This document shows positions 1 through 8,914 of a stretch of DNA of 64,000 nt, in pieces. Source of the DNA: Carboxydothermus pertinax. GTDB taxonomy: Bacteria; Bacillota; Z-2901; Carboxydothermales; Carboxydothermaceae. The notes under the pieces are model-generated. The model was not told the DNA's origin, searched no databases, and saw only the letters and a program-made list of their open reading frames with translations. Position 1 is the first letter of the stretch, and every line of letters starts with the position of its first letter. The position numbers and the translations under genes are program-made. The DNA lies in NCBI RefSeq assembly GCF_001950255.1, contig NZ_BDJK01000009.1, positions 1 to 64,000 of the forward strand. The letters run 5' to 3'.

Positions 1-163
1 AAATTATATCATAAATTTAGGGGCTATTGTTATTTTATTCTACATTTTCTATTTTTTATAATACTTTTTTCAGGGGTCTCGAACCGTCCCTTCCGGTACC
101 ATTTGTTTTTTTGGAAAAGATTAAATATAATATTGTATTAGATTAATTGCCGGAGGGATACTG

Positions 164-1018
164 ATGAATTTTGGCCTTTTAAACTTAAACTGGGATAAAA
201 TTCTCGATAAATCCTTAATTCTTTTAATTATTCTGGTAAGCTCGGTGGTACTACTTAAGCTTGGCCACTCCTTTATCAACCGTTTTATTGTTCCCTACGG
301 CAAAAAATTAAGCCTTAAGGAAAACCGGGTTGAAACCCTGCGTACCATCTTAAAAAGTCTCTGGAGTTACTTTATTTACATTACCGCATTTCTTACTATT
401 ATTGCTCAGGTCTTTGAAAATACCGGTTTTGCCAAAACCCTTTTAACCGGAGCTGGTATTTTAGGTTTAGCCGTAAGCTTTGGCGCCCAGAGCCTGGTTA
501 AAGATGTGATAAGCGGTTTTTTTATTTTAATGGAAGACCAGTTTGCGGTGGGAGATTACGTTACCATCGGGCAAACCTCCGGCATTGTCGAAGAATTAGG
601 GCTTAGAGTTACCAAACTCCGGGATTTTACCGGTGAGCTTCATATCATCCCCAACGGCAGTATAACAATGGTCACCAACAAAACCCGGGGACCGCAACGG
701 GCTTTAGTGGACGTAGGGGTAGCGTACGAAGAAGATGTGGAAAAGGTAAACCGGGTTTTAGAAAGGGTTTGCCAGCAAATAAAAGAAAAATACGGAGAAC
801 TTATCTATGAAGGCCCCAAGGTTTTGGGGATTGTTAATTTCGGACCCTCGGAAATGGTTTTTCGGGTAATTGCCAAGGTAAAGCCCATGGAACAGTGGAA
901 TATCGAGTGGGAGCTCAGAAAAGCCATTAAAGAAGCTTTTGATGCCGAAGGTATTGAAATTCCATATCCCCGACGGGTCTACATTACCCGGGAGGAAAGG
1001 GAGATGGATAATGGTTGA
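164..1018 (+). CDS. MscS-family mechanosensitive ion channel
   Basis: A 284-residue small-conductance mechanosensitive channel that would release solutes on hypo-osmotic shock. The N-terminal ~90 residues hold about three hydrophobic segments. The third is followed by the pore-lining Gly/Ala-rich stretch (GILGLAVSFGAQSLVKDVISG), the hallmark of the family. The remaining ~170 residues form the cytosolic beta/alpha vestibule domain (FAVGDYVTIG, PNG). The length is typical of minimal MscS proteins. The start follows a GGAGGG ribosome site. The stop overlaps the next gene by 8 bases, suggesting translational coupling. Family assignment is firm; gating properties cannot be read from sequence. Confidence 0.93.
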   Translation: MNFGLLNLNWDKILDKSLILLIILVSSVVLLKLGHSFINRFIVPYGKKLSLKENRVETLRTILKSLWSYFIYITAFLTIIAQVFENTGFAKTLLTGAGILGLAVSFGAQSLVKDVISGFFILMEDQFAVGDYVTIGQTSGIVEELGLRVTKLRDFTGELHIIPNGSITMVTNKTRGPQRALVDVGVAYEEDVEKVNRVLERVCQQIKEKYGELIYEGPKVLGIVNFGPSEMVFRVIAKVKPMEQWNIEWELRKAIKEAFDAEGIEIPYPRRVYITREEREMDNG

Positions 1019-1211
1019 TCCGCGTGAAATTCAAATAGGCGATATAATTAAACTAAAAAAGCCACACCCCTGCGGAAATTACGAGTGGGAAGTGCTAAAA
1101 ATAGGTATTGATTTTCGCTTAAAATGCACCGGCTGCGGCCATATTATTTTAGTTCCCCGGGAAAAAATTATTAGAAAAATTCGGGCGGTACGCAAAACTA
1201 CTGGAAGCTAA
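1011..1211 (+). CDS. DUF951 family protein
   Basis: A 66-residue protein of unknown function. It carries the family signature: a K-x-P-H-P-C-G motif near residue 18, then W-E-V, then a C-x2-C pair (CTGCGH) near residue 45, suggesting a small metal- or nucleic-acid-binding fold. I chose the ATG at 1011, not the upstream in-frame ATG at 939, because GGGAGGAAAGGGAG sits just before it and the conserved family sequence begins at VDPREIQIGD. It overlaps the MscS gene and lies upstream of ychF, a neighbourhood seen in many Firmicutes near the origin. Confidence 0.9.
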   Translation: MVDPREIQIGDIIKLKKPHPCGNYEWEVLKIGIDFRLKCTGCGHIILVPREKIIRKIRAVRKTTGS

Positions 1212-1279
1212 TTTGGAAGTTAGATGTTGGAGATTGGAGATTTGAAAAAATTTAAAAAATTACCGTGAGGAGGAAGTAG

Positions 1280-2368
1280 ATGGAAATTGGAATTGTGGGA
1301 CTGCCCAATGTGGGAAAGTCTACTTTATTTAATGCGATAACCAAGGCTAAAGCCGAAGCGGCCAATTATCCTTTTTGCACCATTGAACCCAACGTGGGAG
1401 TGGTAGAAGTCCCCGACCCCCGGGTGGATAAAATTGCGGAAGTGGTAAAACCCGAGCGGGTGGTGCGGGCCGTTACCCGTTTTGTGGATATTGCCGGTCT
1501 TGTTCGTGGAGCAAGCCGGGGAGAGGGCTTGGGCAATAAATTTTTATCCCACATCCGGCAGGTTGACGGTATTGCCCATGTGGTCCGCTGTTTTACCGAC
1601 CCTAACGTTACCCACGTCGAAGGTTCGGTAGATCCCGCCCGGGATATTGATACCATAAATACCGAGCTTATCTTAGCGGACTTAGAAACCGCCCAAAGGC
1701 GTTTAGAGCGGGCGGAAAAAGTTGCCAAAAGCGGGGAAAAGCGGGGCAAAATTGAGGCAGAAATGCTTAAAAGGATAATTGACGGTTTTGACCGGGGTCT
1801 TCCGGTACGGGCCCATGAATTTTCCGATGAGGAAAAGGAGATTTTACGGGAAATCGGTTTTATCACCGCCAAGCCCGTAGTTTACGTGGCCAATGTGGGA
1901 GAAAAAGATCTTCTCTCGCCGCCCAAAGAAGTCGATATAGTGCGGGAAATTGCTGCAAAGGAAAATGCCGAAGTTGTCGTACTGTCGGCTAAAATCGAAA
2001 GCGAAATTCAAGAACTTCCCGAAGATGAACGGGCGTTGTTTTTAGAAGACCTTGGTATTGAAGAGCCGGGGTTAAATAAACTTATTAGAACCGGTTATGC
2101 TTTACTTGGCCTGATTACCTTCTTTACTGCCGGGCCCCAGGAGGTTAAAGCCTGGACCATAAAAAGAGGTACCAAAGCTCCTCAGGCCGCCGGCAAAATC
2201 CACTCGGACATCGAGCGGGGCTTTATCCGAGCAGAAGTTATTCCCTGGGAAAAATTAATAGAAGTCGGCTCGATGACCGTCGCCCGGGAAAAAGGGTTAA
2301 TCCGCCTGGAAGGAAAAGATTACGTGGTTCAGGACGGCGATGTTATTTACTTCAGGTTTAACGTTTAA
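1280..2368 (+). CDS. ychF: YchF/OLA1-type translation-associated ATPase
   Basis: A 362-residue Obg-family P-loop protein that, unlike other Obg proteins, typically prefers ATP and binds ribosomes. The G1 motif GLPNVGKST is at residues 6-14 and the G3 motif DIAGLV near residue 69. A coiled-coil helical insert follows, then a C-terminal TGS domain ending in the family signature region (FFTAGPQEVKAW, GDVIYFRFNV). A strong AGGAGG ribosome site precedes the ATG. Length and motifs are complete. The gene ends at a bidirectional terminator shared with the convergent tusA-like gene. Confidence 0.97.
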   Translation: MEIGIVGLPNVGKSTLFNAITKAKAEAANYPFCTIEPNVGVVEVPDPRVDKIAEVVKPERVVRAVTRFVDIAGLVRGASRGEGLGNKFLSHIRQVDGIAHVVRCFTDPNVTHVEGSVDPARDIDTINTELILADLETAQRRLERAEKVAKSGEKRGKIEAEMLKRIIDGFDRGLPVRAHEFSDEEKEILREIGFITAKPVVYVANVGEKDLLSPPKEVDIVREIAAKENAEVVVLSAKIESEIQELPEDERALFLEDLGIEEPGLNKLIRTGYALLGLITFFTAGPQEVKAWTIKRGTKAPQAAGKIHSDIERGFIRAEVIPWEKLIEVGSMTVAREKGLIRLEGKDYVVQDGDVIYFRFNV

Positions 2369-2402
2369 AAGGCCGAAAAGCTAAAAGCTTCTCGGCCTTT
2401 TT
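2368..2402 (+). terminator. Intrinsic terminator, bidirectional
   Basis: AAAAGGCCGA-AAAGC pairs with GCTT-CTCGGCCTTTTT around a short A-rich loop. The T-run follows on the plus strand and an A-run precedes, so it can end both ychF and the convergent tusA-like/yedE transcript. Confidence 0.85.
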
Positions 2403-2414
2403 AATTATCAAATT

Positions 2415-2648
2415 TTATGGCTTTCTTACCAAAAACCTTAACGTTGGCCCAATTTTTTGCGGAGGTTCAGCCATTTCGTACCCGGCTTTTACCACTTCTT
2501 CCGGGACCGATTTAAACGATTGCGGACAATCGGCTAAAATTTCCAAAAGCGCTCCGCTTTCCAGTTCTGCCAGAACCTGCAGGGAATACACCACCGGATA
2601 AGGACAGGGTTCCCCCCGTAAATCCAAGACATACCGTTTCTCTTCCAT
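2415..2648 (-). CDS. TusA/SirA-like sulfur-carrier protein
   Basis: A 77-residue TusA-fold protein. The conserved motif is R-G-E-P-C-P-Y-P at residues 11-18, whose first Cys is the persulfide-carrying residue in TusA. The gene starts one base after the stop of the YedE-type transporter, so both are almost certainly one operon. Paired YedE/TusA (YedF) genes are known from sulfur and selenium metabolism in anaerobes; they are thought to import or channel reduced sulfur or selenium. Whether this pair handles thiosulfate, sulfide or selenium cannot be told from the sequence. No selD or other selenium gene is in the window. Confidence 0.88.
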   Translation of the reverse strand: MEEKRYVLDLRGEPCPYPVVYSLQVLAELESGALLEILADCPQSFKSVPEEVVKAGYEMAEPPQKIGPTLRFLVRKP

Positions 2649-2649
2649 A

Positions 2650-3861
2650 TTACACCCTCCTCACCGGCATGGTCTTATTTTTTATCATTGACCTGCCGCT
2701 TGCTTCTCGTAAATCCGCCCATAAGTACAGCCCTAAAAGGAATAATCCAGTCAATATAAAGGCCGGTAAGTAACCAAAATGTTCTATCAAGCTAAACTTC
2801 GGAAACGGCTCGGCTAAGTATTTATAAACCCCCTTATCCCACACCAGGAACAAGATTGTTGCCCCAATCACATTACCCAAACCTACAAACCAAAAATGAA
2901 TCTGGCCTTCCATTGCCCGGTACATCCAGCCGGTCTCACACCCTCCGGCAATAACAATCCCAATACCAAATAAAAGGCCACCAATTAGCGCATTGGGACC
3001 GGCCCAGAGAACTTTAGCAGGCGTTCCCTTGGCAATGAAAACAGCAGTTAAAAGCATCTGCACCGCCATTCCCCAGACCAGAGCCTTTAGCGTAGTCGTA
3101 CGTCCCACCAGCCATAAGTCCCGAAAAGCTGAGGTAAAGCATACCTGTCCCTTTTGGATTAAAAAGCCAAAGGCAAAGCCAAAAACGGTAGCAAGTTTTA
3201 AATTATTCGGCATTTCCGGCCGGGACAATAAAATTCCGGCAAAAACAATAAGTCCAAGCCAGCCCAAAAAGGGTTGCATTTGGGTATTTGCCTTTAAATT
3301 TTCCGCATTAAATTCCGAAGCTTTGACCAGTTTGGGCTCTCCCCGAAAATAAGGAGAGAGGGTAATTTTTATTCCTATATAGGTACCAAAAATAGTTCCC
3401 AGGGTAAAAAACCAGGTATGAAGCGAAAACTGAGGTATTCCGGTAAAAAGGGCCGCTAAATTACACCCCATGGCAAGGCGGGTGCCAAAGCCGGCAATTA
3501 TACCGCCAATTAAAGCCTGTAGCACCCTTTTAGCGGTAGGGATTCTAAGTTTAAAATTTTGCCCAAAAAGAGCTGCAATCAAGGCTCCCGCAAACATTCC
3601 CAGCACCATTACCCCGTCTATCCGGGTTAAAACGGTACCTTTATATTTGATGATTTTTAAATAAGTATAAGGCGATACATCTACGCCCATCCATTTGAGG
3701 AAACTTGCTCCCCAGCGGGTAAACTCACCGGTTACCGCCCATACTACGCCAACTGTTCCAAAGTAAAGGCCGCTTAAAATGCCCAGAAGTATGACCGTTG
3801 TCTTTTGGTCCCAAAATTCCGCAATTACTTTCTGGTAATAGCTTTTGATAATTTCGCCCAT
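2650..3861 (-). CDS. yedE: YedE/YeeE-family sulfur (or selenium) transporter
   Basis: A 403-residue, very hydrophobic protein with roughly nine to ten membrane segments and the two YeeE/YedE repeats. Each contains a conserved Gly-rich Cys motif: RLAMGCNLAALF in the first half and IAGGCETGWMYRA in the second. These Cys residues line the thiosulfate path in characterised YeeE. I start at the ATG at 3861 rather than the TTG at 3867 because AGGAGG lies 9 bases upstream of the ATG but only 3 bases from the TTG. It is followed one base later by a TusA-like gene, as in known yedE-yedF pairs. Confidence 0.88.
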   Translation of the reverse strand: MGEIIKSYYQKVIAEFWDQKTTVILLGILSGLYFGTVGVVWAVTGEFTRWGASFLKWMGVDVSPYTYLKIIKYKGTVLTRIDGVMVLGMFAGALIAALFGQNFKLRIPTAKRVLQALIGGIIAGFGTRLAMGCNLAALFTGIPQFSLHTWFFTLGTIFGTYIGIKITLSPYFRGEPKLVKASEFNAENLKANTQMQPFLGWLGLIVFAGILLSRPEMPNNLKLATVFGFAFGFLIQKGQVCFTSAFRDLWLVGRTTTLKALVWGMAVQMLLTAVFIAKGTPAKVLWAGPNALIGGLLFGIGIVIAGGCETGWMYRAMEGQIHFWFVGLGNVIGATILFLVWDKGVYKYLAEPFPKFSLIEHFGYLPAFILTGLFLLGLYLWADLREASGRSMIKNKTMPVRRV

Positions 3862-4018
3862 TATCAATTTCCTCCTTTCTTTCCTTCAAGATAATAACAT
3901 AATGAATATTTATATTTCAAATTAATTTTTGTTAATTTTTTATTCAATATAATTACTATTCGTTATAAGTTTAAAAATTTTTCTTCCCGCCATACTAAAT
4001 TAAAAAGGAGCGAATTTT

Positions 4019-4804
4019 ATGCGGCCAATCTGGAAGGGTTTTATTGCCTTTGGTCTGGTATCCATTCCGGTAAAACTTTATCCTGCAACCGAATCTAAAA
4101 GCATCTCTTTTTCCCTTATTCACCAAAACTGCGGCGGGCCAATTCATTATAAAAAGTTCTGTGCCGTATGCAACCGCGAGGTCAGCCCAGAGGAAATTAC
4201 CAAAGGATATGAATTTTCTAAAGGACAGTTTGTCACTTTTACCGAAGAAGAGCTTGAAGCTTTACCGAAGTTAAAAGGACGAAAAATTGAAATTTTGGAT
4301 TTTGTAAATTTAGCCGAAGTGGACCCTATTTACTTGCAAAAAAGCTATTACTTAACACCTTCCGAAGGCGGAGAAAAACCTTATGCCTTGTTAATGCAGG
4401 CTTTAAAGGATAGCAAGAAAATTGCCATCGCGAAGATGGTTTTAAGAACCAAAGAAAATATCGCCATGGTGCGGGTCTTTAAAGAACAGGTTTTAACCGT
4501 TTCAACTATTTTCTATCCCGACGAAATTCGTAAGTTTGAAATATTGGAGATACCTAAGGAAATCCCGGTGGAGGAACGGGAGCTTTCTATGGCCAAAATG
4601 TTAATCGATTCTTTAACTACTCCTTTTACTCCCGAAAAATACAAAGATACCTACCGGGAAGCTTTAATGGAGGTAATTGAAAAGAAAATCCAGCACGAAG
4701 CCATTGTCATTCCCGAAGAAAAAGTTCCGGCAAAAGTTATTGATTTAACCGAAGCTCTTCGTTTGTCTTTAGAAAAAATTACCGGAGAAAAAGTTGGTGC
4801 ATAA
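4019..4804 (+). CDS. ku: Bacterial Ku DNA end-binding protein
   Basis: A 261-residue bacterial Ku, which forms a homodimeric ring on double-strand break ends and recruits the LigD activities. The protein opens with the hallmark WKGFIAFGLVSIPVKLYPAT. Further family landmarks are a C-x2-C pair (CAVCN), the GYEF motif and the KMLIDSL-x-PF motif near residue 195. The C-terminus is short and lacks the extended lysine-rich tail seen in some species. It is the first gene of a Ku, ligase, polymerase operon, with only 3 bases before the ligase. A ribosome site (AAAGGAGCG) precedes the ATG. Confidence 0.97.
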   Translation: MRPIWKGFIAFGLVSIPVKLYPATESKSISFSLIHQNCGGPIHYKKFCAVCNREVSPEEITKGYEFSKGQFVTFTEEELEALPKLKGRKIEILDFVNLAEVDPIYLQKSYYLTPSEGGEKPYALLMQALKDSKKIAIAKMVLRTKENIAMVRVFKEQVLTVSTIFYPDEIRKFEILEIPKEIPVEERELSMAKMLIDSLTTPFTPEKYKDTYREALMEVIEKKIQHEAIVIPEEKVPAKVIDLTEALRLSLEKITGEKVGA

Positions 4805-4807
4805 GCC

Positions 4808-5632
4808 TTGTTTAAACCCATGCTTTTAGAAGAAAGGGAAGCTCCCTTTGATGATAGTTCCTGGCTTTTTGAATATAAATGGGATGGTTTTCGCTGCCTT
4901 GTTTTTATTGAAAAAGAGGTTAAATTAATTTCCCGAAACGGTAAAAATTTAGCCCTTTCTTTTCCTCAATTGACCGAAGTTAAAACATTTTTTCCGCAAG
5001 ATACCGTTTTGGACGGAGAAATTATCTGGGGGGAGGGTAAGAAAGGAAGTTTTTCCAAGCTTTTGGGGTTCTCAAAAAAGGAAGAAAATATTTTTTTAGT
5101 AATCTTTGATGTTTTAAGATTTTCCGGAAAAAATCTTTTAACTACACCTCTTATTGAGCGCAAAAGCTTTTTAAAAGACCTACCATCGCCTTTTAAAATT
5201 GCTCCGTATGTACTTGAAAAGGGAAAAGATTTTTTTAATAAGGCAGCTTTGGAAAATTACGAAGGGATAGTTGCCAAAAAAATTTCTTCTTTTTATTACC
5301 CGGGAAAACGTACCGCCCTCTGGCTTAAAATAAAAAATTTTACCAAAGAAAATTTTCTTTTAACAAAAGTTTTCATAAAACAGGGTAAGGTGGAAAGCTT
5401 AATGGTTTTTGACCAGAAGACTAATAACAGCTATAAAATCCCCTTTTGGGGACAAAACGACCTTTTAAATTTACTTACCCCCATAGTTAAAGAAAAAAAC
5501 CCAGGAGAAATTACCCTTTATCCTCTTTTAGAAGTTAGTATCCAGTATCTTGAAAAAACCCCCGGGGGACTTCGCCATCCCAAAATTGTGGGGTTTTCTC
5601 CCGCCAATGGAGGTAACAATGGATTTAAGTAA
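4808..5632 (+). CDS. ATP-dependent DNA ligase (LigD ligase-domain type)
   Basis: A 274-residue stand-alone ATP-dependent ligase that would seal ends in non-homologous end joining. The nucleotidyl-lysine motif EYKWDGFR is at residues 22-29, followed by SRNGK, LDGEIIW, the EGIVAKK motif IV region near residue 154, and the WLKIKN motif V. A short OB-fold follows. Mycobacterial LigD carries ligase, polymerase and phosphoesterase in one chain; here the ligase is separate and no phosphoesterase domain is visible. The start is a TTG at 4808; the ATG at 4820 is an alternative. The 3' end overlaps the polymerase gene by 14 bases. Confidence 0.92.
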   Translation: MFKPMLLEEREAPFDDSSWLFEYKWDGFRCLVFIEKEVKLISRNGKNLALSFPQLTEVKTFFPQDTVLDGEIIWGEGKKGSFSKLLGFSKKEENIFLVIFDVLRFSGKNLLTTPLIERKSFLKDLPSPFKIAPYVLEKGKDFFNKAALENYEGIVAKKISSFYYPGKRTALWLKIKNFTKENFLLTKVFIKQGKVESLMVFDQKTNNSYKIPFWGQNDLLNLLTPIVKEKNPGEITLYPLLEVSIQYLEKTPGGLRHPKIVGFSPANGGNNGFK

Positions 5633-6500
5633 AATCATTTCCAATCCCGATAAACTTTTTTATCCTGCGGATCTAATTTTTAAAAAGGATGTTATTGCTT
5701 ACTACTACTTAATGGCTGACCACATCCTTCCCTATATCAGTAACCGCCCCTTTGTGATGAACCGCTTTCCTGACGGAATTGCCGGAAAAAGCTTTTACCA
5801 AAAAGAAATTCCCGCCTATGCTCCTAATTTTTTAAATAAAGTAGCTATTTGGCACGAAAAAGAAAAGAAATGGGTAAACTATCCCTCTGTAGCAAATAAA
5901 GAGGCCCTTTTATGGCTTGTAAATCAGGGCGTAATCGAGCTTCACTGCTGGCTTTCAGAAGTACCCCGGATAGAAAATCCGGATATTTTGGTTTTTGATT
6001 TAGATCCCGAACCACCGCTTTCGTTTCAGGATTGCCTTCCTGTGGCCCTTCTTTTCCGGGAGGTCCTTTTAAAACTTGGCCTTGAGGCCTGGCCCAAAAC
6101 CTCCGGAAAAGAAGGTTTGCACCTTTTTGTCCCCATAGAACCAAAGTACGGTTTTAAAGATACCACCCGGGCAGCTTTCAATCTTTGCCGGTTAATTTTT
6201 AAAGCTTATCCCGAAAAGGTAACTTTGGAGCGGGTGATAAAAAAGCGAACAGGCAAAGTATACCTTGACTATCTCCAAAACACCCGGGGACGCACTATGG
6301 TTTTTCCTTACAGTCTTCGGCCCCTGCCCAAAGCTCCGGTATCCACCCCTCTTTTATGGGAAGAGGTAGCAAAAGGGGAGATCTCCCCTGCCGAGTTTAA
6401 TATCAAAACTATCTGGAAGCGGGTAAAAAAATACGGCGACCTATGGAGTAATCTCCACCGCCGCCGCTATGATATTAAGCCGTTATTAGAGCTTATATAG
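5619..6500 (+). CDS. LigD-type NHEJ polymerase/primase
   Basis: A 293-residue archaeo-eukaryotic primase-type polymerase, the POL domain of LigD as a separate protein. It would fill or extend ends during NHEJ. Visible landmarks are the metal-binding F-D-L-D-P motif near residue 126, KTSGKEGLH near residue 164, and RTMVFPYSLR near residue 227, all typical of LigD-POL. I chose the ATG at 5619 because GGAGG sits 5-6 bases upstream and family similarity begins there; an in-frame ATG at 5550 lies deep inside the ligase gene. It is the last gene of the Ku-ligase-polymerase operon. Confidence 0.93.
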   Translation: MDLSKIISNPDKLFYPADLIFKKDVIAYYYLMADHILPYISNRPFVMNRFPDGIAGKSFYQKEIPAYAPNFLNKVAIWHEKEKKWVNYPSVANKEALLWLVNQGVIELHCWLSEVPRIENPDILVFDLDPEPPLSFQDCLPVALLFREVLLKLGLEAWPKTSGKEGLHLFVPIEPKYGFKDTTRAAFNLCRLIFKAYPEKVTLERVIKKRTGKVYLDYLQNTRGRTMVFPYSLRPLPKAPVSTPLLWEEVAKGEISPAEFNIKTIWKRVKKYGDLWSNLHRRRYDIKPLLELI

Positions 6501-6502
6501 GG

Positions 6503-6919
6503 TTATTCCCCGATAATTTTCACCAAAACCCTTTTTTTCCGTTTCCCGTCAAACTCCCCGTAAAAAATTTGCTCCCAGGGCCCAAGGTCAAGCTTACCTT
6601 CGGTAACCGCTACCACGACTTCCCGGCCCATAATAGTTCTTTTCAAATGGGCATCGGCGTTATCCTCAAAACCGTTATGCCGGTAGCGTTCATAAGGTTT
6701 TTCCGGGGCAAGCCCCTCTAACCATACTTCAAAATCGTGGTGCAGTCCCGGTTCATCGTCGTTGATAAAGACCGAGGCGGTAATGTGCATGGCGTTTACC
6801 AGGCAGAGGCCTTCTTTAATTCCCGACTCCTTTACGCATTTTTCTACGTCCGGGGTAATGTTGACAAAACCCCGGCGGGTAGGAAGGTTAAACCAGAGTT
6901 CTTTTCTATAGCTTTTCAA
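6503..6919 (-). CDS. yjbQ: YjbQ/UPF0047 family protein
   Basis: A 138-residue member of the UPF0047 (YjbQ) family, small trimeric beta-sandwich proteins. Some members show weak thiamine-phosphate synthase activity, but the true role is unsettled. The conserved histidine-rich metal site is visible as [13 protein letters not shown] near residue 43 and YRHN / [15 protein letters not shown] near residues 79-97, followed by the [13 protein letters not shown] motif. Length is typical. It is convergent with the NHEJ polymerase gene, two bases apart. Confidence 0.9.
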   Translation of the reverse strand: MKSYRKELWFNLPTRRGFVNITPDVEKCVKESGIKEGLCLVNAMHITASVFINDDEPGLHHDFEVWLEGLAPEKPYERYRHNGFEDNADAHLKRTIMGREVVVAVTEGKLDLGPWEQIFYGEFDGKRKKRVLVKIIGE

Positions 6920-6971
6920 TTTCTATCTAAACCCTCCTTCTTGTTTTTATCTTTTACCGACCACTTAACAC

Positions 6972-8363
6972 CTACGACTTACCACCACTCAAAAATGCTT
7001 TATACGCCCGGTAAGCTTCATAAATATCGGCTTTACCGGCTACTTCAAAGGGAGAGTGCATCGATAATAAAGCGACTCCCGCATCCAATACTTCCATCCC
7101 GAGATTTGCTAAAAACTGAGCTACGGTACCGCCACCGCCCTGGTCCACTTTGCCCAGTTCCCCGGTTTGCCAGCGAATTCCTTCCTGATTAAATAAATCT
7201 ATTATCTCCCGCATAAACTCGGCCGATGCTTCGCTGGTACCGTACTTGCCGCCGGAGCCGGTATATTTGGTCAAAACAATGCCGTAATTAATCTGGGCTG
7301 CGTTATTTTTTTCTAAAACCCCTTCAAAGGTCGGGTCTACCGCAGCAGTCACATCCGCCGATAGCGCCCGGGCCTTTTCTAACGAAAGCCTAAGCATAAG
7401 TTCGTCTTTTTCTCCCTGAGCTACCAAAAGCTTTAAGATAGCATTTTCTAAGAATTTACTTTGCATGCCGGTGTTGCCCATGGAGCCGATTTCTTCTCTA
7501 TCCATAAATAAAGCTATTGCAGTTTTTACCGGTGCTTCTACTTCCAAAATTGCCTTTAAAGAAGTAAATACGCACACCCGGTCGTCCTGGCCAAAACCGC
7601 CAACCATGCTCCGGTCCAAACCCACTTCCCGGGCTGGACCTGCCGGTACCAGTGATAGTTCCGCAGTAATTAAATCTTCTTCAGTTATACCAAAGCGGTC
7701 GTGGAGAAGTTTTAGGATATAAGTTTTAATTTTATTTTCCTTGGCCTCCTGGTCCGGAATATTTCCGGTAAGCGCATTTAAATCTTCCCCGGTAATGGCT
7801 TCTCTTATTTTTTTCTCCATCTGGTCTTTAGCAAGATGAGGTAGTAAATCGGTAATCGTTAAAACTCCCTCGTTTTCGTCTTCTCCGTATTTTATATCTA
7901 AAACTTTTCCGCCTTTCAAAACTACCGTACCCCAAAGAGCTAAAGGCCTTGTTACCCACTGGTATTTTTTAATTCCACCGTAGTAGTGAGTTTTTAACAG
8001 AACAAAGCCATCTTTTTCATAGAGAGGCTGCGGTTTTAAATCAAGCCTCGGTACGTCTAAATGAGATGCAACTAAATTAAAACCTTCTCTTAAAGGCTTT
8101 TCCCCGATTACCGCTAAAAGCACCGCTTTGTTTTTAAAGAAAAGATAAACTTTATCTCCGGGTTTTAATGTTCTTTCCTCCTTTAAAGCCTCTTCAAGAT
8201 TCGTAAACCCGCGTTTTTGAGCCTCTTCCACTATGTAACTTGCTACTTTCCGTTCGGTTTTACAACCGCTTAAAAAATCAAGATACTCCCTATTAAACAG
8301 GTAGATTGGATTTTGGTCTTTTGTGTTGGAAAAAATATTTTCCCGTTTTAACATTAAATCCAT
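6972..8363 (-). CDS. M18-family aminopeptidase
   Basis: A 463-residue zinc aminopeptidase of the M18 (aspartyl aminopeptidase/ApeA) family. Metal-binding landmarks are ASHLDVPRLDLKP near residue 95, FGQDDRVCVFTSL near residue 254, the DREEIGS motif near residue 288, and the C-terminal LLSMHSPFEVAGK. Length matches the family. The ATG at 8363 follows AGGAGG by 7 bases and overlaps the end of the upstream CvpA-family gene by 10 bases, so the two are translationally linked. Substrate preference cannot be inferred. Confidence 0.94.
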   Translation of the reverse strand: MDLMLKRENIFSNTKDQNPIYLFNREYLDFLSGCKTERKVASYIVEEAQKRGFTNLEEALKEERTLKPGDKVYLFFKNKAVLLAVIGEKPLREGFNLVASHLDVPRLDLKPQPLYEKDGFVLLKTHYYGGIKKYQWVTRPLALWGTVVLKGGKVLDIKYGEDENEGVLTITDLLPHLAKDQMEKKIREAITGEDLNALTGNIPDQEAKENKIKTYILKLLHDRFGITEEDLITAELSLVPAGPAREVGLDRSMVGGFGQDDRVCVFTSLKAILEVEAPVKTAIALFMDREEIGSMGNTGMQSKFLENAILKLLVAQGEKDELMLRLSLEKARALSADVTAAVDPTFEGVLEKNNAAQINYGIVLTKYTGSGGKYGTSEASAEFMREIIDLFNQEGIRWQTGELGKVDQGGGGTVAQFLANLGMEVLDAGVALLSMHSPFEVAGKADIYEAYRAYKAFLSGGKS

Positions 8364-8905
8364 GGCTTAGCCTCCTTTATTCCTGTAAAGGTTGAAATGC
8401 CATCTTTAACTAAGGTAAAGAAGTAATTTAAAACCAGAGAATTTTGAACCAAACTTAAAAAGCCTTTAATCTCTCCCCCAAGAGAAGTCTTAATCAAAAC
8501 CCCTGCCAACGGTATTAAAATAAGAGATAACACCACTAAAAAAATAACCCCTTTCACTCCATTATAAAAAATTCCCAAAAGAGAATCTATAATTCCTAAT
8601 GGAGTTTTTCTAAGACCCCGTCTTATACTTCCCCCGGCTTTCCAGATTAAGAATGCCGTTACTAAAAATAAAACCCCTTTAAAAAACACCGGTAAGTACT
8701 GATTTTTCAGGCTTTGCGGAAGATAGGGTAAAAAAGCAGGAATAACTTTGGGAAACAGCATGTCCCCCCATAAAAATGAAACTATGACCCCACCTGCAAG
8801 GGCAGTAATTTTTACCGGAAGTCCCAAAATTCCTTCCCGGCTTCCTTTAAATAATAAAAATAAAAACAATCCCAGCAGTAAATAATCAAGGGTATTGAAG
8901 CTCAT
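8354..8905 (-). CDS. CvpA-family membrane protein
   Basis: A 183-residue protein with about four hydrophobic segments and the CvpA-type opening (NTLDYLLLGLFLFLLFKGSREG). The CvpA family is named for colicin V production, but its molecular role is not established in Firmicutes. I chose the ATG at 8905, with GGTGG five bases upstream, over the GTG at 8914. The gene lies between the YkvI-like transporter and the M18 aminopeptidase in a tight minus-strand run. Confidence 0.75.
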   Translation of the reverse strand: MSFNTLDYLLLGLFLFLLFKGSREGILGLPVKITALAGGVIVSFLWGDMLFPKVIPAFLPYLPQSLKNQYLPVFFKGVLFLVTAFLIWKAGGSIRRGLRKTPLGIIDSLLGIFYNGVKGVIFLVVLSLILIPLAGVLIKTSLGGEIKGFLSLVQNSLVLNYFFTLVKDGISTFTGIKEAKPWI

Positions 8906-8914
8906 ACTAACCAC

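Noticed and set aside
75-100. AACCGTCCCT shared with the gap at 36197-36213 (reverse complement)
   Set aside because: Only about ten bases match, too little to call a repeat.
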